A DNA stretch of 16,344 bases. It comes from an uncultured Methanofollis sp. GTDB taxonomy: Archaea > Halobacteriota > Methanomicrobia > Methanomicrobiales > Methanofollaceae. The notes under the pieces were generated by a model. It saw nothing but the letters and a program-made list of their open reading frames with translations, did not search any database and was not told where the DNA came from. The stretch spans positions 1 through 16,344 of the forward strand of contig NZ_CALFSA010000213.1 of assembly GCF_937919355.1 (NCBI RefSeq), given 5' to 3'. Below, one piece after another: positions 6,877 to 14,590 of the stretch. How positions within the stretch are numbered: the stretch's first letter is position 1; every line of letters begins with the position of its first letter. Position numbers and translations under genes: made by a program.

Positions 6877-7849
6877 GATCTCGGTCCGGCGTCTTGAGCC
6901 GGATGAACTCCCTGTATGGGACGCGGTCGTGAGTTCGGCACCAGAAGGTTCGATCTTCCATTCCAGTCCATGGCTTTCGGTCATGAGTTGTGGGCGGGAG
7001 ATCGATTATACGGTCTATGGTTTTTTCAATGGAGACGATCTTATCGGCGGGTGTCCTCTTTTTTTCTACCAGATTGGAGGCTTGATCTCTGTGGGGACGT
7101 CGATTCCCCCGATGAACCCGTACGGCGGGATCGTTCTTCTGCCCCTCGAAGAGGGAAGTGCCCGTGCCTGTGAGCAGAGACAACAGGATGTGGTCCGGTC
7201 TCTGATTCAGCAGATGAAGGTGGAGAACTATGCCAGTATCCACATCGTGCATGCTCCAGAATGGCAAGATATCAGGTGCTTCATCTGGGAAGGGTGGGAA
7301 ACCAATGTGTTGTACACCTACTATCTTGATCCGGCGAATTTCAGTATGTCGAGAAATGCAAGGAGAAATATGAAAAAAGGAAGGGAAAACGGGATTGTAA
7401 TCCAGAAGTTTGAGGATATAGACATGTTTTACAAACTCTTTGAGTATACTTTTCAGAACAGGGGTATGGCGCCTCCCTTGCAGAAACCTCTGTTGCGCAG
7501 TATATTCAAGACCTTCCACGAGCGGGGGAACTGTGAACTTGTCACCGCACATAACCGAGACGGCGACGTAATCGGAGGAGATATCTACCTTACAGATAAC
7601 CGACGGGTCTACCGCTGGGCTGCCGCAACCACCCCTGAGGCCAAGGCCTCCGGCGCCTCATTCCTCCTGTTGTATGAGTCCCTTCTGGACTTCGGGGAGA
7701 GAGGATACCGACAGATAAACCTGATGACAGCCAATATCCCTTATCTTGCCGAGTTCACCCAGAATTTCAGTCCGCATCTCGTACCCTATTATGGCGTGAA
7801 GAATCGATCTGTGTACCTGAAAGTGTCGTCTGCATTCAGGGGCACCTGA
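6851..7849 (+). CDS. FemAB/GNAT-like acyl- or aminoacyltransferase
   Basis: This 332-residue protein shows the double-GNAT layout of FemAB-like and BioF2-like (Acetyltransf_6) proteins. SIFHSSPWLSVM near 34-45 and GGCPLFFYQIGG near 66-77 are in the first half. A basic SRNARRNMKKGRENG stretch lies near 167-181. The second half has GDVIGGDIYLTDNRRVYRWAAA with an ASFLLLYESLLDFGERGY helix. The family transfers acyl or aminoacyl groups to amino sugars or peptides; with a deacetylase just upstream, an amino sugar freed by deacetylation is an attractive acceptor, which is inference. No signal peptide is present. The ATG at 6851 sits inside the 3' end of the deacetylase gene with AAGGAG four bases upstream, a typical translational-coupling arrangement. 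FemAB-like versus simple GNAT acetyltransferase cannot be decided by eye. Confidence 0.72.
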   Translation: MIGGPGISEISVRRLEPDELPVWDAVVSSAPEGSIFHSSPWLSVMSCGREIDYTVYGFFNGDDLIGGCPLFFYQIGGLISVGTSIPPMNPYGGIVLLPLEEGSARACEQRQQDVVRSLIQQMKVENYASIHIVHAPEWQDIRCFIWEGWETNVLYTYYLDPANFSMSRNARRNMKKGRENGIVIQKFEDIDMFYKLFEYTFQNRGMAPPLQKPLLRSIFKTFHERGNCELVTAHNRDGDVIGGDIYLTDNRRVYRWAAATTPEAKASGASFLLLYESLLDFGERGYRQINLMTANIPYLAEFTQNFSPHLVPYYGVKNRSVYLKVSSAFRGT

Positions 7850-7882
7850 TTCATTATCCTTTTGTTCAGGAGATTTTACCCT

Positions 7883-7904
7883 GAAAACCACTGAGGTGGC
7901 TTTC
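7883..7904 (+). repeat. Short hairpin in the convergent gap 7850-8114
   Basis: GAAA-a-CCAC-tgag-GTGG-c-TTTC forms an eight-pair stem interrupted by one mismatch. It lies just after the FemAB-like gene in the 265-base region where + and - transcription converge. It may help end the + transcript, though no T-run follows it. Apart from an in-frame open stretch on the minus strand (see findings), nothing else is recognisable in the gap. Confidence 0.35.
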
Positions 7905-8114
7905 AAAGAACCGCTTGAAACTCCGTTTCATGAGCGATTCTTCATTCTCTTTCCTTGTCCAGCCATCTGTGAGGAGAGCTTTGTCAGAAAGAAGAGGTTC
8001 CTGGATGAAATGATGAAAGTGACTCCACAGAAAAAGATCCTCTGTCATGTAAGTGTTGTCAGTGAGGCAGGAAGCCCCATCCTTTTGGACGGAGTCGTTT
8101 ACGACGTTAAAAGA

Positions 8115-9275
8115 TTATTGTGGGGTTTTCAAGGCATCTAAATTACGTATCACTCTTTCCGGAAAATCTCTTCTGTCCTGCTCCTGGATCTTCTTCTCCC
8201 ATTCGGCATGTCTGCATGTACAGTCGAGATCGGCGAATACGTCCATGTTAAAATCCAGATTGTGCATATCGATCCGGTCCAGGATCTCCTGGTCACATCT
8301 CCCACAATTTCTGGAGAAGTCCAGCGATTCGACAGAATACTGGAACGGGCTGATATACATGCTCATCTTGTCACCGTATTTCTGCTTATATTGCCGTATC
8401 ACTTCAAGGACACTCCACAACATGGGGGGGGTGTAGAGGCCCTTCTTCCAGAGTTCATGCACAACTGTGTTCTTCTCGACCGTTGTTACCTCGAGGTCCA
8501 CCCTGCGGATGCCGCGCGCATATAGGTAGTCGACTGTCCTGACAACATCGGTGATCGCTTCCTGCTCTGTTAAAAAGGGAGGTTTCAGGAGGAGAAGCGG
8601 TTTGAAAAGTACGCCGGAATTATTCATTTTTGCGAGATAATAGTCGTAGTTCCGTGCGGTAAACCCCTTATTGATACAGAGGTTCATGACATCTGGATTC
8701 GCCGACTCAAACCCGAACAATATCTCCAGTTCTTTGTTGGAGAGATCCTTTTTGATCTTCTTTGCTATTTCAATGGTATTGTCATTGATCCTGGACTCGA
8801 TGACAACCCTCCTGATGCCAGGGTAACTGTCGAGAATGGACGAGATCTTTTTCTGGGCATTGTATGATATCTCCTTCTCATCAAGGAAGTTGCCGTCATT
8901 GTATAAAGCAACGATCGGATAGTCGTTCAGGTCCACCATATCGGTGACCTGCTTGATCTGGTTGATATAATCCTCGTCCGAGACCTTCATTCCGTGCCTG
9001 GTGCTGCAGTAAAAGCCGCACATCGTGCATCCACCGCTTTCCTTGACCCACTCACACCCTGTTGACCGGAGAAATACCACCAGGCGCCTGCACGGTTTCC
9101 CATCGAGGTGACCAACTCTCTCGTCGATCCCGATAGGGACTGAGTAATCGATCTGATCGTCTTCAACCGTCCCGTTTTTCCGTACTCCCCTGGCCAGATC
9201 CTGAATCTGTTCGAGTGCTTTGTTATAATATCCCGAAAAATCCGGAACCCGTATGGTGTCAGAAACGTGTGCCAC
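8115..9275 (-). CDS. RaSEA-family radical SAM protein (archaeosine-synthase-type paralogue)
   Basis: This 386-residue protein starts with GTG at 9275, with GGGGGT just upstream. C74-x8-C83-x2-C86 (TGCEWVKESGGCTMCGF) is the radical SAM cluster motif in the Elp3/RaSEA arrangement. Other family landmarks are YNDGNFLDE (125-133), VVIESR (157-162), FGFESAN (187-193), INKGFTARNYDYYLA (201-215), LLLLKPPFLTEQEAI (227-241) and LYTPPMLWSVLEVI (280-293). The C-terminal pairs C324/C327 and C352/C354 could bind a metal. RaSEA works with ArcS to turn a lysine-modified preQ0 in tRNA into archaeosine. No arcS or tgt gene is nearby and this copy sits among glycan genes, so it may be a paralogue with another substrate. 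It has its own TATA box and is separated by 70 bases from the upstream gene. Confidence 0.82.
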   Translation of the reverse strand: MAHVSDTIRVPDFSGYYNKALEQIQDLARGVRKNGTVEDDQIDYSVPIGIDERVGHLDGKPCRRLVVFLRSTGCEWVKESGGCTMCGFYCSTRHGMKVSDEDYINQIKQVTDMVDLNDYPIVALYNDGNFLDEKEISYNAQKKISSILDSYPGIRRVVIESRINDNTIEIAKKIKKDLSNKELEILFGFESANPDVMNLCINKGFTARNYDYYLAKMNNSGVLFKPLLLLKPPFLTEQEAITDVVRTVDYLYARGIRRVDLEVTTVEKNTVVHELWKKGLYTPPMLWSVLEVIRQYKQKYGDKMSMYISPFQYSVESLDFSRNCGRCDQEILDRIDMHNLDFNMDVFADLDCTCRHAEWEKKIQEQDRRDFPERVIRNLDALKTPQ

Positions 9276-9308
9276 ATGACCCCCCGACCATCGTCATGTC
9301 CATTTCTC

Positions 9309-9318
9309 TATTTATATC
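9309..9318 (-). promoter_or_regulatory. TATA box of the RaSEA-family gene
   Basis: GATATAAATA on the minus strand lies about 38 bases before the GTG start at 9275. It gives a leader of about ten bases containing GGGGGT as a possible ribosome binding site. The gene can therefore be expressed independently of the amidotransferase gene. Confidence 0.5.
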
Positions 9319-9332
9319 TATCTCAAAGACCG

Positions 9333-9338
9333 AAAAAA
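9333..9338 (-). terminator. T-run terminator after the asparagine-synthetase-like gene
   Basis: Six T residues on the minus strand (TGTTTTTTCGG) lie eight bases after the stop at 9346. They stand immediately before the promoter of the RaSEA-family gene. Confidence 0.4.
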
Positions 9339-9345
9339 CAGGAAA

Positions 9346-11109
9346 TCATCGAGTTGTCTCTTTAGAGCGTTCGGGAATGCTGATGTCCCAGATACATTCT
9401 TTTTTGCTTTTAACGTCTTCTTCATCAAGACGTGGAATATCTGCGTACTCCAGCAGATATTCGAGGTTCAGGAGACTGATGATTGTTAATGCAGAGGGGT
9501 CGATCCTGTGCTGCATCATCATCGTCTGGAGGAGAGGGTACCTGCTGCTGAGATCTGTCATAAGGGCATTCTTTTTGAGCAGTATGGATCTGAGATCCCG
9601 GTACCACAGGGCATAGATGCCCCTGTCTGCGAAACGGTCGTATATCAGTCTGAGTTTATTCCGGGCGGCCATCCACCGTTGAAAGAGAGAATCATCGAAT
9701 TTTGTTGTGCATTCGATATATTTGAGTTTATTCAGATCACCGGTGAAGACCCTCTCCCGCGCAAATTGTTTGTACAGTCTCTGCGAGATCCTGTACTGGA
9801 CAGGAACTTTCATGAAAAATTCCATGAGTTCGTTATCCCAGAAGGGGATCCGCCACTCATAACCATAGTATTCATACGCCCTGACCGAGTTGATGATATA
9901 TTTCGCCTGTCTCTCCTTGTAATCAAAGAACTCAATTGCATTTGCCCCTGATTCGCAGTCATCGGCACGGACGGGAGGTATGATGGCACTGACTCTCTCT
10001 TCAAAGAGTTTCTGGAGCGGACCGTTATTGCCCCGGTCCCAGTAAGAGTGGTGGTCGGCAAGAATGTAGTGGACGGCCTCTTCGGCAGTGCATCCACGCT
10101 TCACGTCATAGGTACGGGGTATTTTACACCCGGAGAGCACATCTGCCCCGTGGCCCGGGACAAAGACCGACCCCGCGGGGATTACGTCGAGTTTTTTCAG
10201 TTCCCTGACGGCTACCATGTCCTGAATGTGAGGGAGGGCGGTGAGATTCCCGCCGTACCTGAGCACCACCGGCAGTTCCGGGGATCGGTACATCTCTTCC
10301 CACTTTGCCGCGGTATATTCGACGAAATACCAGGGGTACCCCAGTGCCCTGGCCACCTCTCTGCTGAATCGTGATTCCCGGTTGTTCTGGATCCCATACG
10401 TAAAACAGGTTACGTCCTCAACACCGAGCCGTTTGAGCAGCGCCACAAGGATCCTTGAATCGAGTCCGCCGCTGAGGGGGACGACGATATGTTTCCCCTG
10501 GTCGACGGTGGTTTTGATGAGGCGCTTGAAGACGTTCGTGTAGACCTCATCCATCCTCTCAATCATCTGCTCGTCGGAGATCTGGAAATAGTCTCTGTGT
10601 TGATAGTTGTAGTGAGAATATACACCTGTTTGTTCTGTTCCTTTATTGTATAATAGAAATTCCCCTGCCTGTATCTGTTCAATCCCGTTGAAGAGAGTAT
10701 CTTTGCCGGTGACAAAGCCTGTTGCCAGGAATTCGGCTGCTCGTATGTCATCCGGCCCTGTAATCGTCGCATTTTTCAGGATATGGGCATCGTCGGAGAT
10801 TATGATTTTCCCCTGTCTTTTGGAATAAAAGAGTGGAATGCTCCTGATACGGTCGACTGCACAGAGGACATGATCTGGTGCATCGATAACGATGGCATAA
10901 TTCCCATTCATGTGCCCGATTTGTCGTGCGATCGCCTCTCTGCGTGGTGCGGACCCGGACATCTCCTGGGAGAGACGTAATACTATCTCTCTGTCGTCGG
11001 TCAGACGGTTATCGTAGAATATATTGCCCTTTATCGAACAAATGGCTTGATCCGTCCCTATATGTCTCCACGGTGAAAAGTGGTTTGATAGGCGAATTTC
11101 TACCTGCAT
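9346..11109 (-). CDS. Asparagine-synthetase-like amidotransferase lacking the glutaminase cysteine
   Basis: The 587-residue protein has the two-domain AsnB layout. An Ntn-type glutaminase-like domain spans about 20-160 (HMNGNYAIVIDAPDHVLCAVDRIRSIPLFYS at 66-96). A synthetase domain follows, with the PP-loop SGGLDSR at 213-219 and a late RIPFWDNELMEFFMKVP segment. Family enzymes adenylate a carboxylate and amidate it. The nucleophilic Cys that must follow the initiator Met is missing (sequence begins MQVE). An in-frame TGA three codons upstream and GGTGA six bases before the ATG confirm this N-terminus. The protein therefore cannot hydrolyse glutamine by the usual route, as in beta-lactam synthetase and many relatives in surface-polysaccharide loci. 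A sugar-acid or amino-acid carboxylate on a glycan precursor is a reasonable but unproven substrate. Confidence 0.87.
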   Translation of the reverse strand: MQVEIRLSNHFSPWRHIGTDQAICSIKGNIFYDNRLTDDREIVLRLSQEMSGSAPRREAIARQIGHMNGNYAIVIDAPDHVLCAVDRIRSIPLFYSKRQGKIIISDDAHILKNATITGPDDIRAAEFLATGFVTGKDTLFNGIEQIQAGEFLLYNKGTEQTGVYSHYNYQHRDYFQISDEQMIERMDEVYTNVFKRLIKTTVDQGKHIVVPLSGGLDSRILVALLKRLGVEDVTCFTYGIQNNRESRFSREVARALGYPWYFVEYTAAKWEEMYRSPELPVVLRYGGNLTALPHIQDMVAVRELKKLDVIPAGSVFVPGHGADVLSGCKIPRTYDVKRGCTAEEAVHYILADHHSYWDRGNNGPLQKLFEERVSAIIPPVRADDCESGANAIEFFDYKERQAKYIINSVRAYEYYGYEWRIPFWDNELMEFFMKVPVQYRISQRLYKQFARERVFTGDLNKLKYIECTTKFDDSLFQRWMAARNKLRLIYDRFADRGIYALWYRDLRSILLKKNALMTDLSSRYPLLQTMMMQHRIDPSALTIISLLNLEYLLEYADIPRLDEEDVKSKKECIWDISIPERSKETTR

Positions 11110-11696
11110 TTGCGGTCACCATGACCATAATCTGTATTTTTGTCTCCGCTCCATCTGACCTCCGGTGCGGGAACCGAAGGATACCTTGGCGTGTACCGAA
11201 GCGTTCGGTCCAGTGGTATACAGATGTCAAACTTCCTCTCTGCCGCTTGAACCCTCATCCTGACAGAGAATGGGATGTCATGCCATCGATTATCCCGTTC
11301 AAAGAGCGAACTATACCTTTCTACCGGAATTCTTGTCGTTCTATTGTTCACGACGTGCCGGATCGGTAAGCCTCTTCAGGCATGTGCCTGTTCATCTCCC
11401 CCGTTTTGTACTGCCTATATCGATGCTTTATTTATTGCTTTCGCTGTCGCCCCTCTCTTTTTCTGTTGGCGGTATCCTGACGAAAGATTCAGGCGAATCA
11501 TTGCGGGAATGACGTGATCGAAAAGGGTCAAGGAGTGAGGTATTTCTGGGATAGGTTGTAGGTCTGTCAGATTATATCTGGCATGTGCCACACATTTTAT
11601 ATCTCAAAATTATATCCTCGCTTTTATGGATCGCATCCCTGAAAGATGCTTGAATGAGATTGTCTATGTTTTAAAAATCTTAGATGATATAATCCC
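11110..11696. other. 587-base gap between the two minus-strand glycan genes
   Basis: No recognisable gene lies here. On the minus strand there is a possible TATA element CAATAAATAAAG at 11427-11436 and an open frame from a GTG at 11351 to TAG at 11100. That frame gives 83 residues of no recognised family and overlaps the first ten bases of the amidotransferase gene. It may be a small gene, a decayed remnant or simply the long leader. TATA-like stretches also occur near 11567-11625. A T5 run on the minus strand at 11673-11677 probably ends the glycosyltransferase transcript. Confidence 0.5.
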
Positions 11697-12947
11697 TTAT
11701 CCGCCAGGTTTTCTGCTCTGCTGACCATGGCGTGATGCGACGGCCGAACAGACCTCTCCAACCTTCCGGGCGACGATCTCCCAGGTGTTATTGTTTCTGA
11801 CGTACTCGCACCCGGCCCTTCCCATCTGTGTCCGCTTCTCGGGGTCGGCGAGGAGACTCACGACCGCCGAAGCGAGGGCCTCAGGATCCTCAGGTCTGGC
11901 CGTGATACCCCCGCCGGAGCGTTTGAGGAGTTCTCTGACACCCGTAATGTCGCTCGCCACGACCGGTTTTCCACATCCCATATATTCATAGACTTTCAGG
12001 GGGGAGAGACCGATCGTGTCATTCCGGTCCTTGATAAACGGTGCGACGCAGACGTCGCTGGCATTGACATAGATGGGCACGCTCTTGTAGGCAACCCGAC
12101 CGGTGAAGTAGATTCTGTCCCCTACCCCCAGTTTATCTGCAAGTTCAATGCATGTCTCTCTCATCACGCCGTCGCCGACAAGCAGGAAGCGGGCCATGGG
12201 GTACATGGTGCAGATCTGGGGGACGGCTCTGATGAGGTCTGGCAACCCCTGCCAGGGTGCGAAGTTGCCGGTAAAACAGATATACATGGCTGAGGGGTCG
12301 AGGCCCAGCGCTTTTCGAGCTATGCCCTGATCGCCGGGTCTGAAGATCTCGATATTTGCCCCGTTCTCGATGACTGTTACCCTCTTCTCGTCTATCCCGT
12401 ACTCTTCGATCAGGTGGCGCTTTATCCCCGCCGTCACGGCGATAATAGTATCGGCTCTTTTGAGCAGGTAATGTTCAGATACTCGGCACAGGGTCTGGTT
12501 CATCCTGGCGGAGATGCCAAATGATGGTTTACTATGGTTGAGAAGTCTGATCTCGTCCCTGAAAAGGCCGTTGACCTCGCATATGATCGGTGTGCCATGG
12601 AGCCGTCCTGAGAAGAGATCTCCCAGAACTCCGAAACATGAGTTCCTGGTATAGATCACATCATACCGCCGCGAAGAATTATTGCGAAGAAGTGAACGGA
12701 TAATACTCCAGTACAGCCTGAGCATACCCTGTTCTGGTATAGGTGAGCAGGTAATACGATCCGTATGCACAAATGGCAGATCGATGGTCGAAAAGATATG
12801 AAGTCTGTTATGTCTGGCTGCAAGGCCTTCGATGAGCTCGCAGCTATGAGTAATCTTCCCGTTGGCACCTTCGAATGATTTCAAAGGCTCTATGAAGAGG
12901 ATATCCAGGCCGCCTCTTTCTGCCTGCATCGCAGGCAGTAGATGCAC
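11697..12947 (-). CDS. Glycosyltransferase, GT4 family
   Basis: The 416-residue protein has the GT-B fold layout of GT4. The N-terminal lobe begins LDILFIEPLKSFEGANGKITHSCEL and includes YDVIYTRNS (95-103) and ADTIIAVTAGIKRHLIEEYG (165-184). The C-terminal lobe has FTGNFAPWQGLPDLIRAVP (225-243), FLLVGDG (254-260), DRIYFTGRV and the nucleotide-sugar-binding E-x7-E region SPLKVYEYMGCGKPVV (315-330). It would transfer a sugar from an activated donor to a growing glycan on the cytoplasmic side of the membrane; donor and acceptor are unknown. The start is uncertain: GTG 12947 gives six extra residues, while ATG 12929 lies 31 bases from a TATA-like TTTATTA (12957-12964) and would be leaderless. It is transcribed divergently from the first beta-helix gene. 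Confidence 0.88.
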   Translation of the reverse strand: MHLLPAMQAERGGLDILFIEPLKSFEGANGKITHSCELIEGLAARHNRLHIFSTIDLPFVHTDRITCSPIPEQGMLRLYWSIIRSLLRNNSSRRYDVIYTRNSCFGVLGDLFSGRLHGTPIICEVNGLFRDEIRLLNHSKPSFGISARMNQTLCRVSEHYLLKRADTIIAVTAGIKRHLIEEYGIDEKRVTVIENGANIEIFRPGDQGIARKALGLDPSAMYICFTGNFAPWQGLPDLIRAVPQICTMYPMARFLLVGDGVMRETCIELADKLGVGDRIYFTGRVAYKSVPIYVNASDVCVAPFIKDRNDTIGLSPLKVYEYMGCGKPVVASDITGVRELLKRSGGGITARPEDPEALASAVVSLLADPEKRTQMGRAGCEYVRNNNTWEIVARKVGEVCSAVASRHGQQSRKPGG

Positions 12948-12956
12948 ACATCCCCG

Positions 12957-12964
12957 TAATAAAG
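12957..12964 (-). promoter_or_regulatory. Possible TATA box of the glycosyltransferase gene
   Basis: CTTTATTA on the minus strand lies 31 bases before the in-frame ATG at 12929 but only 13 before the GTG at 12947. It therefore favours the ATG if it is the real promoter. The rest of the divergent 227-base gap shows no clear TATA box for the + strand gene at 13175. Confidence 0.35.
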
Positions 12965-13174
12965 ATAACTCAATCGCGAATCGCTGTAAAATCCCTTTGT
13001 GAAAAGTAATGGAATCTGGAATGTATGAACGAAAAGTTCTTAATTGACCCGAAGTATAGTGGTCTCTGCCGGGTGATAAGAGAGGTATGGTGTCTGCCTG
13101 GTTGGTGCATGGGGGGACCGAAACGTTTTGCTCTATCTGGTTCGTCTTTTGCCCTTCAATACGGAGTGAAATAG

Positions 13175-14590
13175 GTGATATCTGCCGATAAACAGAGGAT
13201 AATTATTCTCGTGGTGGTTTTTGTCCTTGTTCTGACAGGTATTGCCGTTATTATCTCCCAGATATCCCCCCTTCCTCAGGAAGAGGAGAACGTTACCCCT
13301 GAACCTGAACGTCCACAATGGCCTTCAGGTCCGCTCATGGTCGTTGCCTCGAAGACGTATGACGGAGAAATGTCTGCACCTCCAGATTTTGTCTGTGACG
13401 GTCTGGACGATCAGGAAGAGATCATAGCAGCATTTCGCGCCCTCCCCCCTCAGGGTGGCACTGTCGTCCTGATGAATGGGACATTTAACTGCACAGGTTC
13501 TATTAATCTCCCTGATAATTCCACACTTATGGGGCAGGGTTCTAATGCGACGGTCCTGAACTTTCCCTCTATCGGCTCAGTCAGGGTGAATTCTGGCAAA
13601 AACATATGTTTCTCGAACTTCGGGGTTACCGGCAAGGGTAATGTCTATATCAGCACATCCGATGTTGTCGTCGAGAATGTCGACGTCTTCAACGTGGATA
13701 GTTCTTACATGGCGGCATTCATAATTTACGCTGCCAACGAGGTCATCGAGAATGTCCGCTTTATCAATTGTCGGGCGGTGGATGTTGATCGATGGGGTTT
13801 TGTCCACTCCGGTGAGGGAACGCCGAACCGTGTACAGGACTGTGTTTATATCAACTGTCAGGCGATTAACTGCGGACGATATGATCAGTATTACGGCGTC
13901 GATCATCAATATACGGAGGCATGGGACGTGGGCTTTGATATTGCCGAGTCTCTCCGGAGTGCGGACAATATAACCTATATCAACTGCTATGCCGAAGGGT
14001 GCTGGGAGTCCGGTTTTCATGCTGAATCTCATGTCAGTCTCACCAATATCAGACTCATCAATTGTACAAGTACCGATAACGCCCAGAAACAGAAGATCGG
14101 TGAAGAAGAGGTGGATTTCGGTGCGGGGTTTCTGGTGAATGAGGGAATGTACCTTGAGAACTGCACTTCTCAGAACAATACCGCAGGTTTTCACTGTTCA
14201 CGGGCCGACGACAGTTATCTTGTCAACTGTCGAGATATTGGATCGGAGAAGGGTTTTTTGATATTGTCTATCGGACAGGATGGTCTGCACCTGCGCTCGT
14301 GCGTCACTGAGGATGCCGCAGAGCCAGTTTATGTCTGGACGGGATCGACGCTGAATGTTACCCTCTCCGATATGACGATCCTGTCACAGATCCCGCGCTC
14401 AACCGCTGGGATCACGGTGGATGCACTGGTACGGAACCCTGATAGGATCTTTATCAAAGATAGTGTGATCTCAGGATATCAGTTGGGTATTGATAACCTG
14501 GCAAAGAATCGGGGGCTTGTGCAGGTTGCGAATGTGTCGGTCACGGGGTCAGAGACAAACTTTATAAATTGCAATGTGATATCTACCTGA
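13175..14590 (+). CDS. Membrane-anchored right-handed beta-helix protein (paralogue 1)
   Basis: The 471-residue protein starts with GTG at 13175, with GGAGTGA five bases upstream. A single membrane segment at about 9-30 after a short charged N-terminus, followed by a proline/glutamate-rich linker (31-50), suggests an uncleaved anchor with the rest outside. The remainder is a repetitive beta-helix of pectate-lyase type, with recurring coils such as VIENVRFINCRAVD, CVYINCQAINC, NITYINCYAEGC and NIRLINCTSTD. The most conserved part compared with paralogue 2 is DRWGFVH (205-211), CQAINCGRYDQYYG (228-241), EAWDVGFDIAE (248-258) and WESGFHAE (277-284), likely the substrate groove. It carries 11 N-x-S/T sequons and many cysteines at coil turns. 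Polysaccharide lyase, hydrolase or binding roles are all possible; catalysis is unproven. Confidence 0.85.
   Translation: MISADKQRIIILVVVFVLVLTGIAVIISQISPLPQEEENVTPEPERPQWPSGPLMVVASKTYDGEMSAPPDFVCDGLDDQEEIIAAFRALPPQGGTVVLMNGTFNCTGSINLPDNSTLMGQGSNATVLNFPSIGSVRVNSGKNICFSNFGVTGKGNVYISTSDVVVENVDVFNVDSSYMAAFIIYAANEVIENVRFINCRAVDVDRWGFVHSGEGTPNRVQDCVYINCQAINCGRYDQYYGVDHQYTEAWDVGFDIAESLRSADNITYINCYAEGCWESGFHAESHVSLTNIRLINCTSTDNAQKQKIGEEEVDFGAGFLVNEGMYLENCTSQNNTAGFHCSRADDSYLVNCRDIGSEKGFLILSIGQDGLHLRSCVTEDAAEPVYVWTGSTLNVTLSDMTILSQIPRSTAGITVDALVRNPDRIFIKDSVISGYQLGIDNLAKNRGLVQVANVSVTGSETNFINCNVIST

Noticed and set aside
8115..8117. Stop-codon recoding to explain the open stretch after the radical SAM gene
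   Set aside because: The codon is TAA. Pyrrolysine uses TAG and selenocysteine uses TGA, so no known archaeal recoding applies.
7896..8141. An 81-codon + strand frame in the gap after the FemAB-like gene
   Set aside because: It has no ribosome binding site, no recognised similarity, and runs into the 3' end of the opposite-strand radical SAM gene.
11270..11517. Two overlapping 80-codon + strand frames in the gap before the amidotransferase
   Set aside because: They overlap each other in different frames, lack start signals and show no recognisable protein character.
11626..11724. A 32-codon + strand frame after a TATA-like ACATTTTATATC
   Set aside because: It is very short, has no ribosome binding site, and its 3' part is the antisense of the glycosyltransferase C-terminus.
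13577..14194. Long minus-strand frames opposite the two beta-helix genes (also 15319-15864)
   Set aside because: Both are shadows at the same relative place in the two paralogues, produced by the repeated codon pattern of the beta-helix on the + strand.
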